From: Flavobacteriales bacterium
Lineage (GTDB): Bacteria > Bacteroidota > Bacteroidia > Flavobacteriales_F > PHOS-HE28
DNA: 12,143 nucleotides
Assembly: GCA_020854015.1 (NCBI GenBank)
Contig: JADZGG010000012.1
Coordinates: 1 to 12,143 of the forward strand
Direction: 5' to 3'
Shown here: piece by piece, positions 1-7,292 of the stretch
Layout: the number at the start of each line of letters is the position of its first letter
How positions within the stretch are numbered: the first letter of the stretch is position 1
Notes under the pieces: generated by a model
What the model saw: only the letters and a program-made list of their open reading frames with translations
Told to the model about the DNA's origin: nothing
The model's database searches: none
Made by a program: the position numbers and the translations under genes

Positions 1-2
1 CG

Positions 3-1163
3 GCGAGCACATGCACCTCAGTAGCCGACGGATCATTCACCGCTCCTTCCGTTTGGGATTGTGGTTGCTCGCCGCTGATCTGTGACACACTGGTGATCAC
101 TACCACACTAACGCATGTCGGCGACGCGAGTTGGTCCAATCTGCTCCTGCGCATCGAGGCTGCCGGAGGCTTGAGCGTGAGCGGCACGCTCACGTTCACC
201 GGCGACCTATGGAACGAAGGCAACCTCTCTGCCGACCGCCTGACGCTCGGTGACAGCGCGAACTACATGAGCAACGCAGGCCTTCTGAACGGCGACAACA
301 TCTACCTCCATGCCGACAGTTCGCTGAACACAGGTGAGGTCCAAGCAACCGACACGGTGTCCATCGGCTTGTCCAGCCGTTTCATCAATCCAGGAAACTG
401 CGCAGGGAACTTCATGTGGACCGCCTACACGACGAACATCGGGAGCCTGGTCTTTGAGCAGATCGGCGCGGATGGGAATGTGGACAACAGCGGCACGATC
501 CGAGCAAGCTCTTCGATGGTCGTATTCGACACCCTCGACAACAGGATCGGAGCATACTTGGATGTGGATTCCCTTTTCGTCGGTTCGACCCTCATCTCGA
601 ACGGCATGATGAACGCTCGCCAGTGGTTGCGGATATACAGCTATGGTGCATTGGACCTTGGCCAGACGGGGCAGGTGTACTGCAACGGGAACCTCTCCAA
701 CATCGGCACCATCAAGGGTTACGGCGACCTCTGCATCCAAGGCATGTCCTACAACTACGGGGCGATAACCGATTCACCGGATATCTGCGATATCAGCAAC
801 TTCAACGCCGGTCCACCCTACTTGGACTTCAACTCAGGCTTCGTAGGTTCCAATGTGAACTGGTGTCCCGGCGCAAATTGCTCCAGCTTGGGAGCGGCCG
901 AAGTTGATGGGACGCCTGGGCTCAGCGCTTTCCCTATACCCGCTTCCGACCGCGTCATGGTCACCGGTTGCTCGATGAAGGCGAACAACAATGGGGTGGA
1001 ACTTTCGGACTTGAATGGTCGTGCATACCGCGCAACTTGGCAGGCCAACCCGGATGGCCTCACGCTATTCCGCAATGATCTTGCGACCGGCTCTTACTTG
1101 CTGCGGGTCGTGGATCCGAACGCTTCGCCCCGCACGGTGCGGATCGTCTTCTCTGACCGGTAA
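3..1163 (+). CDS. T9SS-sorted beta-helix-like surface protein, 5'-truncated by the window edge
   Basis: Secreted or surface-displayed protein of unknown specific function. The frame is open from base 3 with no in-frame stop and no convincing start, so the true start lies upstream; 386 residues are visible. Near the visible N-terminus (residues 8-22) is a DGSFTAPSVWDCGC stretch, resembling the 'DG.W..p.VW..g..P..gD.v.I' opening found in Bacteroidota beta-helix surface proteins. The middle (about residues 35-290) has irregular 'G.l.n.G.l' turns (NEGNLSADRL, NSGTIRASSS, SNIGTIKGYG), which suggests a right-handed beta-helix stalk, closed by a Cys-containing segment ending in NWCPGANC. The last 78 residues, starting AFPIPASDRV and ending in a basic strand, form a T9SS type A sorting domain that directs export and surface attachment. 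A GTG at 93 could serve as a start but would cut through the conserved opening, so I reject it. The T9SS tail is confident; the fold is inferred. Confidence 0.85.
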   Translation, partial: ASTCTSVADGSFTAPSVWDCGCSPLICDTLVITTTLTHVGDASWSNLLLRIEAAGGLSVSGTLTFTGDLWNEGNLSADRLTLGDSANYMSNAGLLNGDNIYLHADSSLNTGEVQATDTVSIGLSSRFINPGNCAGNFMWTAYTTNIGSLVFEQIGADGNVDNSGTIRASSSMVVFDTLDNRIGAYLDVDSLFVGSTLISNGMMNARQWLRIYSYGALDLGQTGQVYCNGNLSNIGTIKGYGDLCIQGMSYNYGAITDSPDICDISNFNAGPPYLDFNSGFVGSNVNWCPGANCSSLGAAEVDGTPGLSAFPIPASDRVMVTGCSMKANNNGVELSDLNGRAYRATWQANPDGLTLFRNDLATGSYLLRVVDPNASPRTVRIVFSDR

Positions 1164-1272
1164 GGCAGGAACTGGCTTTCCAAGATGAGGCGTGATCCCG
1201 CTGAGATCAGGGACATGGTTCCAGCATGACCCAGGGGGCTGTCCTGCCTACCTTCGTAGCCCAAGCCATCTG

Positions 1273-3888
1273 ATGAAACACCTCTTCCTTTCGTTCCTGG
1301 CCGTTCTCGGCCTTGGCGCTGCCACTTCTGCCCAACAAGCGGTCATCCCCGGCGACATTCTCGTGATGCTGAAGCCAGGCGCTTCAGCCGCTGCGATCTC
1401 CACTGACCTCGCCACCTTAAACGGCCAGACAACCGAGTTGCGTGTGGTGAAAGAGTTGAGCGCACCGATGCGCATCTGGCAACTTCATTATGCGAACACC
1501 TCGTTGCCACAGGAGGTGATGCTGCGCGCCGTGAAGGGCCATCGCGCCGTGCAGTTCGCGCAGAACAACCATGTTGTGAAGGACCGCGCAGTGCCCAACG
1601 ACACGGAGTACGGCACACAGTGGCACCACCAGAACATCGACAGCGAAGCTGCCTGGGATATCACCACCGGAGGCTTGACGGCGACGGGTGATACCATCGT
1701 GGTGTGCATCATCGAGAATGCGGACCTCCCCCACCCAGACCTGATCGGCAACGCGTGGTACAATTTCCAGGAGGTCCCGAACAACAGCCTCGACGACGAT
1801 GCGAACGGCTATGTGGACGACTTCGAAGGATGGAACCCGCAGAACGACAACGACAACGTGTACGGTGGCAGCCACGGCACCGAAGTGGCCGGCATGATCG
1901 GTGCGAAAGGGAACAATGCCCAAGGCGTAGCAGGTGCCAACTGGGATGTGAAAATGATGGTGGTGACCCGCCAAGGAGTGGGTGAAGCACAGGTCATCGA
2001 ATCATACACCTATCCGTTGGTGATGCGCCGCTTATACAACCAGACGGGTGGTGGCAAAGGGGCCTTTGTAGTGGCCACCAACGCCAGCTGGGGCATCGAC
2101 AATGCCGACCCCGCGGACTATCCGTTGTGGTGTGCCCTTTACGATACCCTCGGTACGGAAGGCGTGCTGAACTGCGGTGCCACAGCGAATAACAACGTGG
2201 ACATTGATGCTGTCGGTGATATGCCCACCGCGTGCAGCAGCGACTTCATGATCAGCGTCACGGCCACGAACACCAGCGATGTGCGCACTTTTAGCGGCTA
2301 CGGTGCCACCACCATCGATGTGGGCGCTCCAGGAGACAACGTGTATACGACCGAGATCGGCGGCGGCTACACGAGCACCAGCGGCACCAGCTTCGCCAGC
2401 CCGCTCACCGCAGGGGTCATAGGGCTGATCTGCAGCAGCCCCTGCCCCAGCTTCGCGGCCTTGATGCAGGGCGACCCCCAAGCAGGTGCCTTATACGTTC
2501 GTCAGGCACTCTTCAACGGTGTCGAGCAGGTCGGCAACCTGCCTGGCAACACGGTCACCGGGGGTCGCATCAATGCGGCGAACAGTGTGCAGTGGATCAT
2601 GAACAACTGCGGCACCTGTCCGAACCCGTACAACCTGACCGCCACCAGCTTGGCCTTAGGGGAAAGCACGCTCAGTTGGAGCGCGGTCGGCAACCCGATG
2701 TTCAATGTGCAGTACCGTCCGGTGGGTGGCGGCACCTGGACCACGGTGCCCAACATCATCAACAACAGCCTTTCGATCAGCGGCCTTTCGAACTGCACCG
2801 CATATGAGTTCCAAGTGGAAGCCTTGTGCGACACCAGCAGCAGCGGATTCTCACCGTTGTTCACCTGGACAAGCGAGGGTTGCTGCACGGCTCCGATGAA
2901 TGTCTCTGTGACCGTCAGCGATGCTGTCAACGCCACCGCAACTTGGAGCACTGTGCTTGTCGCAGGAACCTATGAGCTGCGTTACCGGATCACCGGCACC
3001 AGCGCATGGACCACCCTGAGCGGCCTTACGGGCACCAGCACGGTGATCAACGGCTTGGACAGTTGCACCACCTACGACCTGGAAATGGGCAGCAGTTGCA
3101 ACGGCAACCCCAGTGGCTGGAGCGCCACCACGACGTTCACCACGACCGGATGCGGAGACTGCGTGGACAACACCTATTGCCCGAGCGCTTCGGACGATGC
3201 GAGCACCGAATGGATCGCGAACGTGACCGTCGGCACCTTGAACAACACGACCGTTTCGGACGACGGGTACGGCGACTACACCGGACAGAGCACCACCTTG
3301 CTGATCGGGCAGTCCTATCCCATCAGCCTTAGTCCTGGCTTCAACAACTTCCCCTACAACGAGTGGTTCCGCGCCTACATCGATCAGGACCACGACGGCC
3401 TGTTCAGCGCAAGCGAAGTGGTGTTCGATGCGGGTTCGGCCATGACGACCCCTGCCATCGGCCAGCTTACGGTCCCCACGACCGCGCTACCCGGAAGCAC
3501 GCGTCTCCGCGTGGTGATGCGTTACAACACTTCTCCGACGGACGGTTGCGAAGACGGCTATGACTACGGAGAAACTGAAGACTACTGTGTGACGCTGAAC
3601 AGCACTGTGGGCGTGACGGAATTGGATAACGGCGTACAGGTCACCGTGTTCCCTGATCCCGCGGACCGTGACATCTTCTTCGACATCGGCACGCCGAACG
3701 GAAAGGGTGCGATATCGATCGATGTGCTGGACAACAGTGGCCGCTTGGTGGCCCGGAAAGCCGTGCAGCAGGGTCGTGCCACCATCACCACGGCGTGGCT
3801 GGAAGAAGGCATGTACGTCTACAGCGTAAAGCGGGCCGGAGAGGAACTGAAGCGCGGCAAGTTCGTCGTGTTCCACGGCCTGTACTGA
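1273..3888 (+). CDS. Subtilisin-like S8 family protein with Fn3, GEVED and T9SS sorting domains
   Basis: Exported subtilisin-family protein of 871 residues, probably displayed on the cell surface by type IX secretion. The ATG at 1273 is chosen because it gives a signal peptide (MKHLFLSFLAVLGLGAATSA, residues 1-20); an upstream in-frame GTG at 1192 adds 27 residues without signal character. Residues about 24-105 look like an inhibitor-type propeptide. The S8 domain covers about 115-440: His in SHGTEVAG (H201), Ser in GTSFASP (S373), probable oxyanion Asn in ATANNNVD (N306-308). The usual catalytic Asp motif (DTG/DSG) reads CIIENADLPHPDL, placing Glu148 where Asp is expected. Two Cys-bearing Fn3-like domains follow (about 449-537 and 538-627), then a GEVED-type domain (about 636-775, with YIDQDHDGLF and YDYGETEDYC). 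A T9SS type A tail begins at VFPDPADRDI (793). Whether it is proteolytically active is uncertain because of E148. The gene ends before a strong terminator. Confidence 0.92.
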   Translation: MKHLFLSFLAVLGLGAATSAQQAVIPGDILVMLKPGASAAAISTDLATLNGQTTELRVVKELSAPMRIWQLHYANTSLPQEVMLRAVKGHRAVQFAQNNHVVKDRAVPNDTEYGTQWHHQNIDSEAAWDITTGGLTATGDTIVVCIIENADLPHPDLIGNAWYNFQEVPNNSLDDDANGYVDDFEGWNPQNDNDNVYGGSHGTEVAGMIGAKGNNAQGVAGANWDVKMMVVTRQGVGEAQVIESYTYPLVMRRLYNQTGGGKGAFVVATNASWGIDNADPADYPLWCALYDTLGTEGVLNCGATANNNVDIDAVGDMPTACSSDFMISVTATNTSDVRTFSGYGATTIDVGAPGDNVYTTEIGGGYTSTSGTSFASPLTAGVIGLICSSPCPSFAALMQGDPQAGALYVRQALFNGVEQVGNLPGNTVTGGRINAANSVQWIMNNCGTCPNPYNLTATSLALGESTLSWSAVGNPMFNVQYRPVGGGTWTTVPNIINNSLSISGLSNCTAYEFQVEALCDTSSSGFSPLFTWTSEGCCTAPMNVSVTVSDAVNATATWSTVLVAGTYELRYRITGTSAWTTLSGLTGTSTVINGLDSCTTYDLEMGSSCNGNPSGWSATTTFTTTGCGDCVDNTYCPSASDDASTEWIANVTVGTLNNTTVSDDGYGDYTGQSTTLLIGQSYPISLSPGFNNFPYNEWFRAYIDQDHDGLFSASEVVFDAGSAMTTPAIGQLTVPTTALPGSTRLRVVMRYNTSPTDGCEDGYDYGETEDYCVTLNSTVGVTELDNGVQVTVFPDPADRDIFFDIGTPNGKGAISIDVLDNSGRLVARKAVQQGRATITTAWLEEGMYVYSVKRAGEELKRGKFVVFHGLY

Positions 3889-3901
3889 GCGGGACAGCGA
3901 G

Positions 3902-3942
3902 AAAAGCCCGCCGTTCCGGATGATGCGGACGGCGGTCTTTTC
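3902..3942 (+). terminator. Rho-independent terminator after the S8 gene
   Basis: An A-tract (AAAAG, 3902-3906) precedes a GC stem, CCGCCGTTCCG (3908-3918) pairing with CGGACGGCGG (3926-3935) with one bulged T. The loop is about 7 bases and a CTTTTCC tract follows. It starts 14 bases after the S8 stop codon. The flanking A and T tracts also pair, so it could work on either strand, but no minus-strand gene ends here; its role is to end the S8 transcript before the glycosyltransferase genes. Confidence 0.85.
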
Positions 3943-3968
3943 CATTGGGGTTATCTTGGCCATCCAAC

Positions 3969-4724
3969 ATGCGTCCGCTTTCCGCCGTCATCATCACCTT
4001 CAACGAAGAGCGCAACCTCCGGCGCTGTCTGGCTTCCTTGAAAGGTGTGGCCGACGACATCGTGATCCTTGATTCATTCAGCACGGACCGGACGGAAGCG
4101 ATCGCGCGTGAACACGACGCACGTTTCGTCCAGCATGCGTTCGACGGTCACATCGAGCAGAAGAACCGGGCGATCACGCATGCGCTCCACCCCTTCGTCC
4201 TGTCGCTGGATGCGGACGAAGCGCTGGATGACAACTTGCGGAAGGCCGTGCTTCAAGCGAAAAGCGGCCAGGCCGCTGGTTACACCATGAACCGGCTGAC
4301 GAACTACTGCGGCAGCTGGATCCGGCACGGGGGCTGGTACCCGGATGTGAAACTCCGCTTGTGGGACAGCCGTTCGGGGCGTTGGACCGGCGTGAATCCA
4401 CACGACAGGTATGAGCTGAACGCTGGTGCACGCATCGAGCATCTTCAAGGAGACCTTCTGCACTACAGCTACTACACCCTGGCCGATCACATCCGGCAGG
4501 TGAACTACTTCACCGACATCATGGCGAAGGCGAACCTGGAACGCGGCAAACGCAGCAACATGCTCCGCATCCTGTTCAGTCCTCTGGTGAAGTTCATTGG
4601 TGACTATGTGTTCCGCCTTGGCTTCCTGGACGGCTACCACGGCTTCGTGATCGCGATGGTCAGCGCGCACGCCACGTTCCTGAAGTACGCCAAGCTGCGC
4701 GACCTTCAGCGCGACCGATCATGA
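3969..4724 (+). CDS. Glycosyltransferase family 2 (LPS core WaaE/KdtX-like)
   Basis: Cytoplasmic GT-A-fold sugar transferase of 251 residues that likely adds a sugar from a nucleotide donor to a lipid-linked or LPS core acceptor. The N-terminus has the family 2 signature SAVIITFNEERNL (5-17), a donor-binding VILDSFSTDRT (32-42), EQKNRAI (63-69), and the metal-binding DxD-type motif LSLDADE (78-84). The region WDSRSGRW...NPHDRYEL (132-150) and the overall length fit the WaaE/KdtX subgroup, which in Proteobacteria acts on the LPS inner core. A hydrophobic C-terminal patch (about 199-240) suggests membrane association. Start chosen at ATG 3969; an upstream in-frame TTG at 3945 adds eight residues before the conserved strand. 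The stop overlaps the next gene's start (ATGA), indicating translational coupling. Acceptor and donor cannot be told from sequence. Confidence 0.9.
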   Translation: MRPLSAVIITFNEERNLRRCLASLKGVADDIVILDSFSTDRTEAIAREHDARFVQHAFDGHIEQKNRAITHALHPFVLSLDADEALDDNLRKAVLQAKSGQAAGYTMNRLTNYCGSWIRHGGWYPDVKLRLWDSRSGRWTGVNPHDRYELNAGARIEHLQGDLLHYSYYTLADHIRQVNYFTDIMAKANLERGKRSNMLRILFSPLVKFIGDYVFRLGFLDGYHGFVIAMVSAHATFLKYAKLRDLQRDRS

Positions 4725-5713
4725 ACCTGCCGCGCACGATCATCCTCTCGCGGCCGGATGCGCTTGGTGATGCAGTGGTCACACTTCCCATGGCCGGCCT
4801 GATCAAGAGGCTTGCACCGGACACGCGGATCGTCGCCGTGGTGAAGCAATACACACGACCGTTGTGGGAGCAGTGCACCCATGTGCATGCGATCGTCACC
4901 CTTGAGGAATTGCAAGCAGGTGATCCTGTCGACCTGTTGCGCGCGTTCGAGGCTGATGCGCTGGTGCACGTCTTCCCTCACCGCGACGTCGCCACTGGGG
5001 GAAGGCAAGCCGGTATTCCGCAACGCATCGGCACCAGCCATCGTTGGTGGCACTGGATCTCCTGCAACGAACGAGTCTCTTTCAGCCGGCGGAAAAGCGA
5101 CCTGCACGAAGCGCAATTGAACATCAAGTTGCTGGCACCGTTCGGGATCGATGTACCCACTACCGATGTTCTCTCATCACTCTCCGGACTGCGTCGCCCG
5201 GCAGTTCCTGCATCCGTGACCAGCTTGCTCCGCTTCGATCGCAGGCGCGTGATCCTGCATCCTTTGCTAGGTAGTGGCGTGGGCTGGGGACTGCACAACC
5301 ACGCGGCAGTGATCCGCTCGTTGGATCCGCAACAATGGCAGGTGATCGTGACCGGCACAGCGGCTGAGGCCGAGCGCTACCGCGGCGAGCTTCCGTTGGA
5401 CCTTCCACATGTGGTGGATGCCGGAGGAAGGCTCTCGCTCACGGAACTGATGGCCTTGATCGGCTCTTGCGATGCACTAGTGGCCGCCAGCACCGGACCC
5501 TTGCACATCTCGGCAGCATTGGGCATTCGGGCCATCGGACTTTTCTCCATGCGCAGACCGATCCACCCGGGTCGTTGGGCGCCTTTGGGACCTGACGCGC
5601 ACGCCTTGGTCAACGACAAGAATTGTCCGGCGTGTGCTTCTGGCGAGCCCTGCGACTGCATCACACGGATCGAACCACGTCGTGTGCTGTCGTTGTTGGA
5701 GGAGCTTCGTTGA
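4721..5713 (+). CDS. Glycosyltransferase family 9 (heptosyltransferase-like)
   Basis: A 330-residue GT-B enzyme of the ADP-heptose:LPS heptosyltransferase family, expected to extend the LPS core at the inner membrane. The N-terminal domain opens with IILSRPDALGDAVVTLP (7-23), whose GD..vTlP is the family acceptor-site signature. The C-terminal domain shows ILHPLLGSGVGWG (178-190), VIVTGTAAEAERY (208-220) for nucleotide-sugar binding, and the AASTGPLHISAALG stretch (255-268), equivalent to the TDSGPMH motif of WaaC/WaaF but with Ser for Asp. The tail has a Cys cluster (CPACASGEPCDC, 302-313), a pattern I recall in other Bacteroidota family members. It begins within the stop of the family 2 gene (ATGA overlap), so the two are one operon. 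Its last 53 bases overlap the convergent ligase gene on the other strand. Heptose as donor is a family-level assumption. Confidence 0.92.
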   Translation: MNLPRTIILSRPDALGDAVVTLPMAGLIKRLAPDTRIVAVVKQYTRPLWEQCTHVHAIVTLEELQAGDPVDLLRAFEADALVHVFPHRDVATGGRQAGIPQRIGTSHRWWHWISCNERVSFSRRKSDLHEAQLNIKLLAPFGIDVPTTDVLSSLSGLRRPAVPASVTSLLRFDRRRVILHPLLGSGVGWGLHNHAAVIRSLDPQQWQVIVTGTAAEAERYRGELPLDLPHVVDAGGRLSLTELMALIGSCDALVAASTGPLHISAALGIRAIGLFSMRRPIHPGRWAPLGPDAHALVNDKNCPACASGEPCDCITRIEPRRVLSLLEELR

Positions 5714-7283
5714 CCGCGTTCCTCCACTTCGGGGCAGCGAAGACCAGCAAGGCATAGTAGAGGGCGAAGAAGGTCGCTCCGGCCTGGGTCTCCACGGTAT
5801 CATCGGTCAAGCAGGATCCGAGGAACAAGATGGCCCAAGCGATGAAGAGCGGATCGCGCCAGGCACCGAGTTTCCATGCGGGCCACCACCAGCTGAAGAG
5901 CGACCAGAAAAGACCGAACACACCGAAGCTGATGAACAGCGTGAGGTACTCGTTATGCGCACGCAAGCGCCATTCGGGAAGCAAGGTGCTGTGCATGCGC
6001 TCGTATTGTTTGGCAAAGGCCGGGCGCGTGTCACCGGTGCCGACGCCAACAAGCCAATGGTCCTTCGCAATGGCCCACCCGGCCTTCAGGAATTCCATGC
6101 GCATGGTCACCGAATGGCCGTTCGCATCACCGTAGGCGCGGTAGCGCTCCCATTCCATCATCACCTCATCGAAACGCGCCCGCAGCCGTGAGCCTCGGCC
6201 AGGGATGGTCGCTGTGCCTTCTTCGATCGCTGCGACCTCGGCATCCGTCAAGCTCATCACCGCAACACTGTCCTTGCGCAGGCCCTTGGAAGTAAGGTAT
6301 CGCGCAAGCGTGCCATAACGCGGATCGCCTCGACGATCATCTGCATTGAAGGGTGTCTGGCTGCGACGCTCCCATGTGCGCGCGAGCTCGCCCCAGGCCA
6401 CATAGGTCCACACATGCTGGCCGTTCTCGGTCTGTGGATTGGTGAGGTCATGGTCATAACGCTCTCCACCTGCCGTGACCTCCGCTTTCGCATCCAATGT
6501 TTGATCAGGAAGTCGGTAACGCGCAGTGATCTCCACCGCAAGCCAACCCAATGCAAGGGTCGGCACCAGCACCAGGGCTGCACGCGTAGCAAGCCGCCAG
6601 CGCATGCGCCAGTGCGCGGCTTCACGCCACACCAGCACCGAAAGGATGATCAAGAGCATGGCACTGGCCTGCAAGCTGCCGAGCTTACCGATGAAGCTCC
6701 ATGACCAGATGGCCGCCGTGATGTACAACCCTTTCCACATGATCGAAGCTTCCGCGTAGTACACCCCGAACACCACCACCGCGAAGGCAAGCAAAAGCGC
6801 CAGGCGGATGTGGCTGATGAAGTGTGAGAGCGCCCGATAGTCAGCATCGGGGGGTGCGAGGAAGACACAGGCGAAGGTGCTGGCCACAACGCTCCAAGCG
6901 CCAAGCAGAAGGATGATGCGCAGTTCATCTGCCTGCAAACGTGGTGAACCACCAAGGATGACACCGAACACCAGCACAGGCGCCAGGATCCGGCACAGGT
7001 CGAGGCCCCATTCCATGTCCTCGGTCCACAGCAGTCCCAACCCGTTCAAGGCTAGAAAGGAAAGGAAGACCAACACCGGTCCGGAGGTGAACGCACGCTT
7101 GAAGCGTCCGGCAAGGTCCTTCCGCACAAGGCCTTCCACCAGCCAGTTGGCGGCGAGCAGCATCTGCGCCATGCTGAGGAAGGCCGTGGACCACGGCAAC
7201 ATGACCACGGCCAGGGCGAGGGCACCCAGGTGCACCCACTGAAAAACGTCACGGGAGGTGTTCACACCGACGGTAACGCGCAC
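5661..7283 (-). CDS. O-antigen ligase / Wzy-family membrane protein
   Basis: A polytopic inner-membrane protein of 540 residues in the O-antigen ligase/polymerase (Wzy_C) superfamily, which joins polysaccharide from undecaprenyl pyrophosphate to lipid A core or polymerises repeats in the periplasm. Hydrophobic segments lie at about 18-50, 66-86, 97-112, 120-143, 158-176, 183-218 and 232-252. A long hydrophilic loop spans about 253-405, then GVGTGD (413-418) and the superfamily-typical RAHNEYLTLFISFGVFGLF (441-459) follow, with closing membrane segments to about 516. It starts at a GTG (7283) nine bases after the S41 protease stop, so it is probably translated from the same message; no better ATG lies near the first membrane helix. 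The C-terminal 17 codons run antisense into the glycosyltransferase gene. Ligase versus polymerase cannot be decided from sequence alone, though nearby LPS core transferases favour an LPS role. Confidence 0.85.
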   Translation of the reverse strand: MRVTVGVNTSRDVFQWVHLGALALAVVMLPWSTAFLSMAQMLLAANWLVEGLVRKDLAGRFKRAFTSGPVLVFLSFLALNGLGLLWTEDMEWGLDLCRILAPVLVFGVILGGSPRLQADELRIILLLGAWSVVASTFACVFLAPPDADYRALSHFISHIRLALLLAFAVVVFGVYYAEASIMWKGLYITAAIWSWSFIGKLGSLQASAMLLIILSVLVWREAAHWRMRWRLATRAALVLVPTLALGWLAVEITARYRLPDQTLDAKAEVTAGGERYDHDLTNPQTENGQHVWTYVAWGELARTWERRSQTPFNADDRRGDPRYGTLARYLTSKGLRKDSVAVMSLTDAEVAAIEEGTATIPGRGSRLRARFDEVMMEWERYRAYGDANGHSVTMRMEFLKAGWAIAKDHWLVGVGTGDTRPAFAKQYERMHSTLLPEWRLRAHNEYLTLFISFGVFGLFWSLFSWWWPAWKLGAWRDPLFIAWAILFLGSCLTDDTVETQAGATFFALYYALLVFAAPKWRNAVNEAPPTTTAHDVVRSV

Positions 7284-7292
7284 CGTTGTCGG

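Noticed and set aside
11..85. Short ATG frame encoding a signal-peptide-like stretch (…RLGLWLLAADL) at the 5' end
   Set aside because: It ends at a TGA and is out of frame with the following gene. Frame 3 across the same bases encodes a family-typical DG..T..VWDCGC opening, so the hydrophobic run is a coincidental shadow rather than a frameshifted start.
1186..1210. Small CTGA/TCAG stem-loop in the gap after the first gene
   Set aside because: Four-base stem, two-base loop and no T tract; not a credible terminator. The 109-base gap otherwise shows nothing clear.
1249..1256. TACCTTCG, one mismatch from TAnnTTTG, 16 bases before the S8 start
   Set aside because: Imperfect match and no TTG at the proper upstream distance; not strong enough to call a promoter.
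3952..3959. TATCTTGG, one mismatch from TAnnTTTG, just before the family 2 glycosyltransferase
   Set aside because: Mismatch in the key TTTG part and only nine bases from the ATG.
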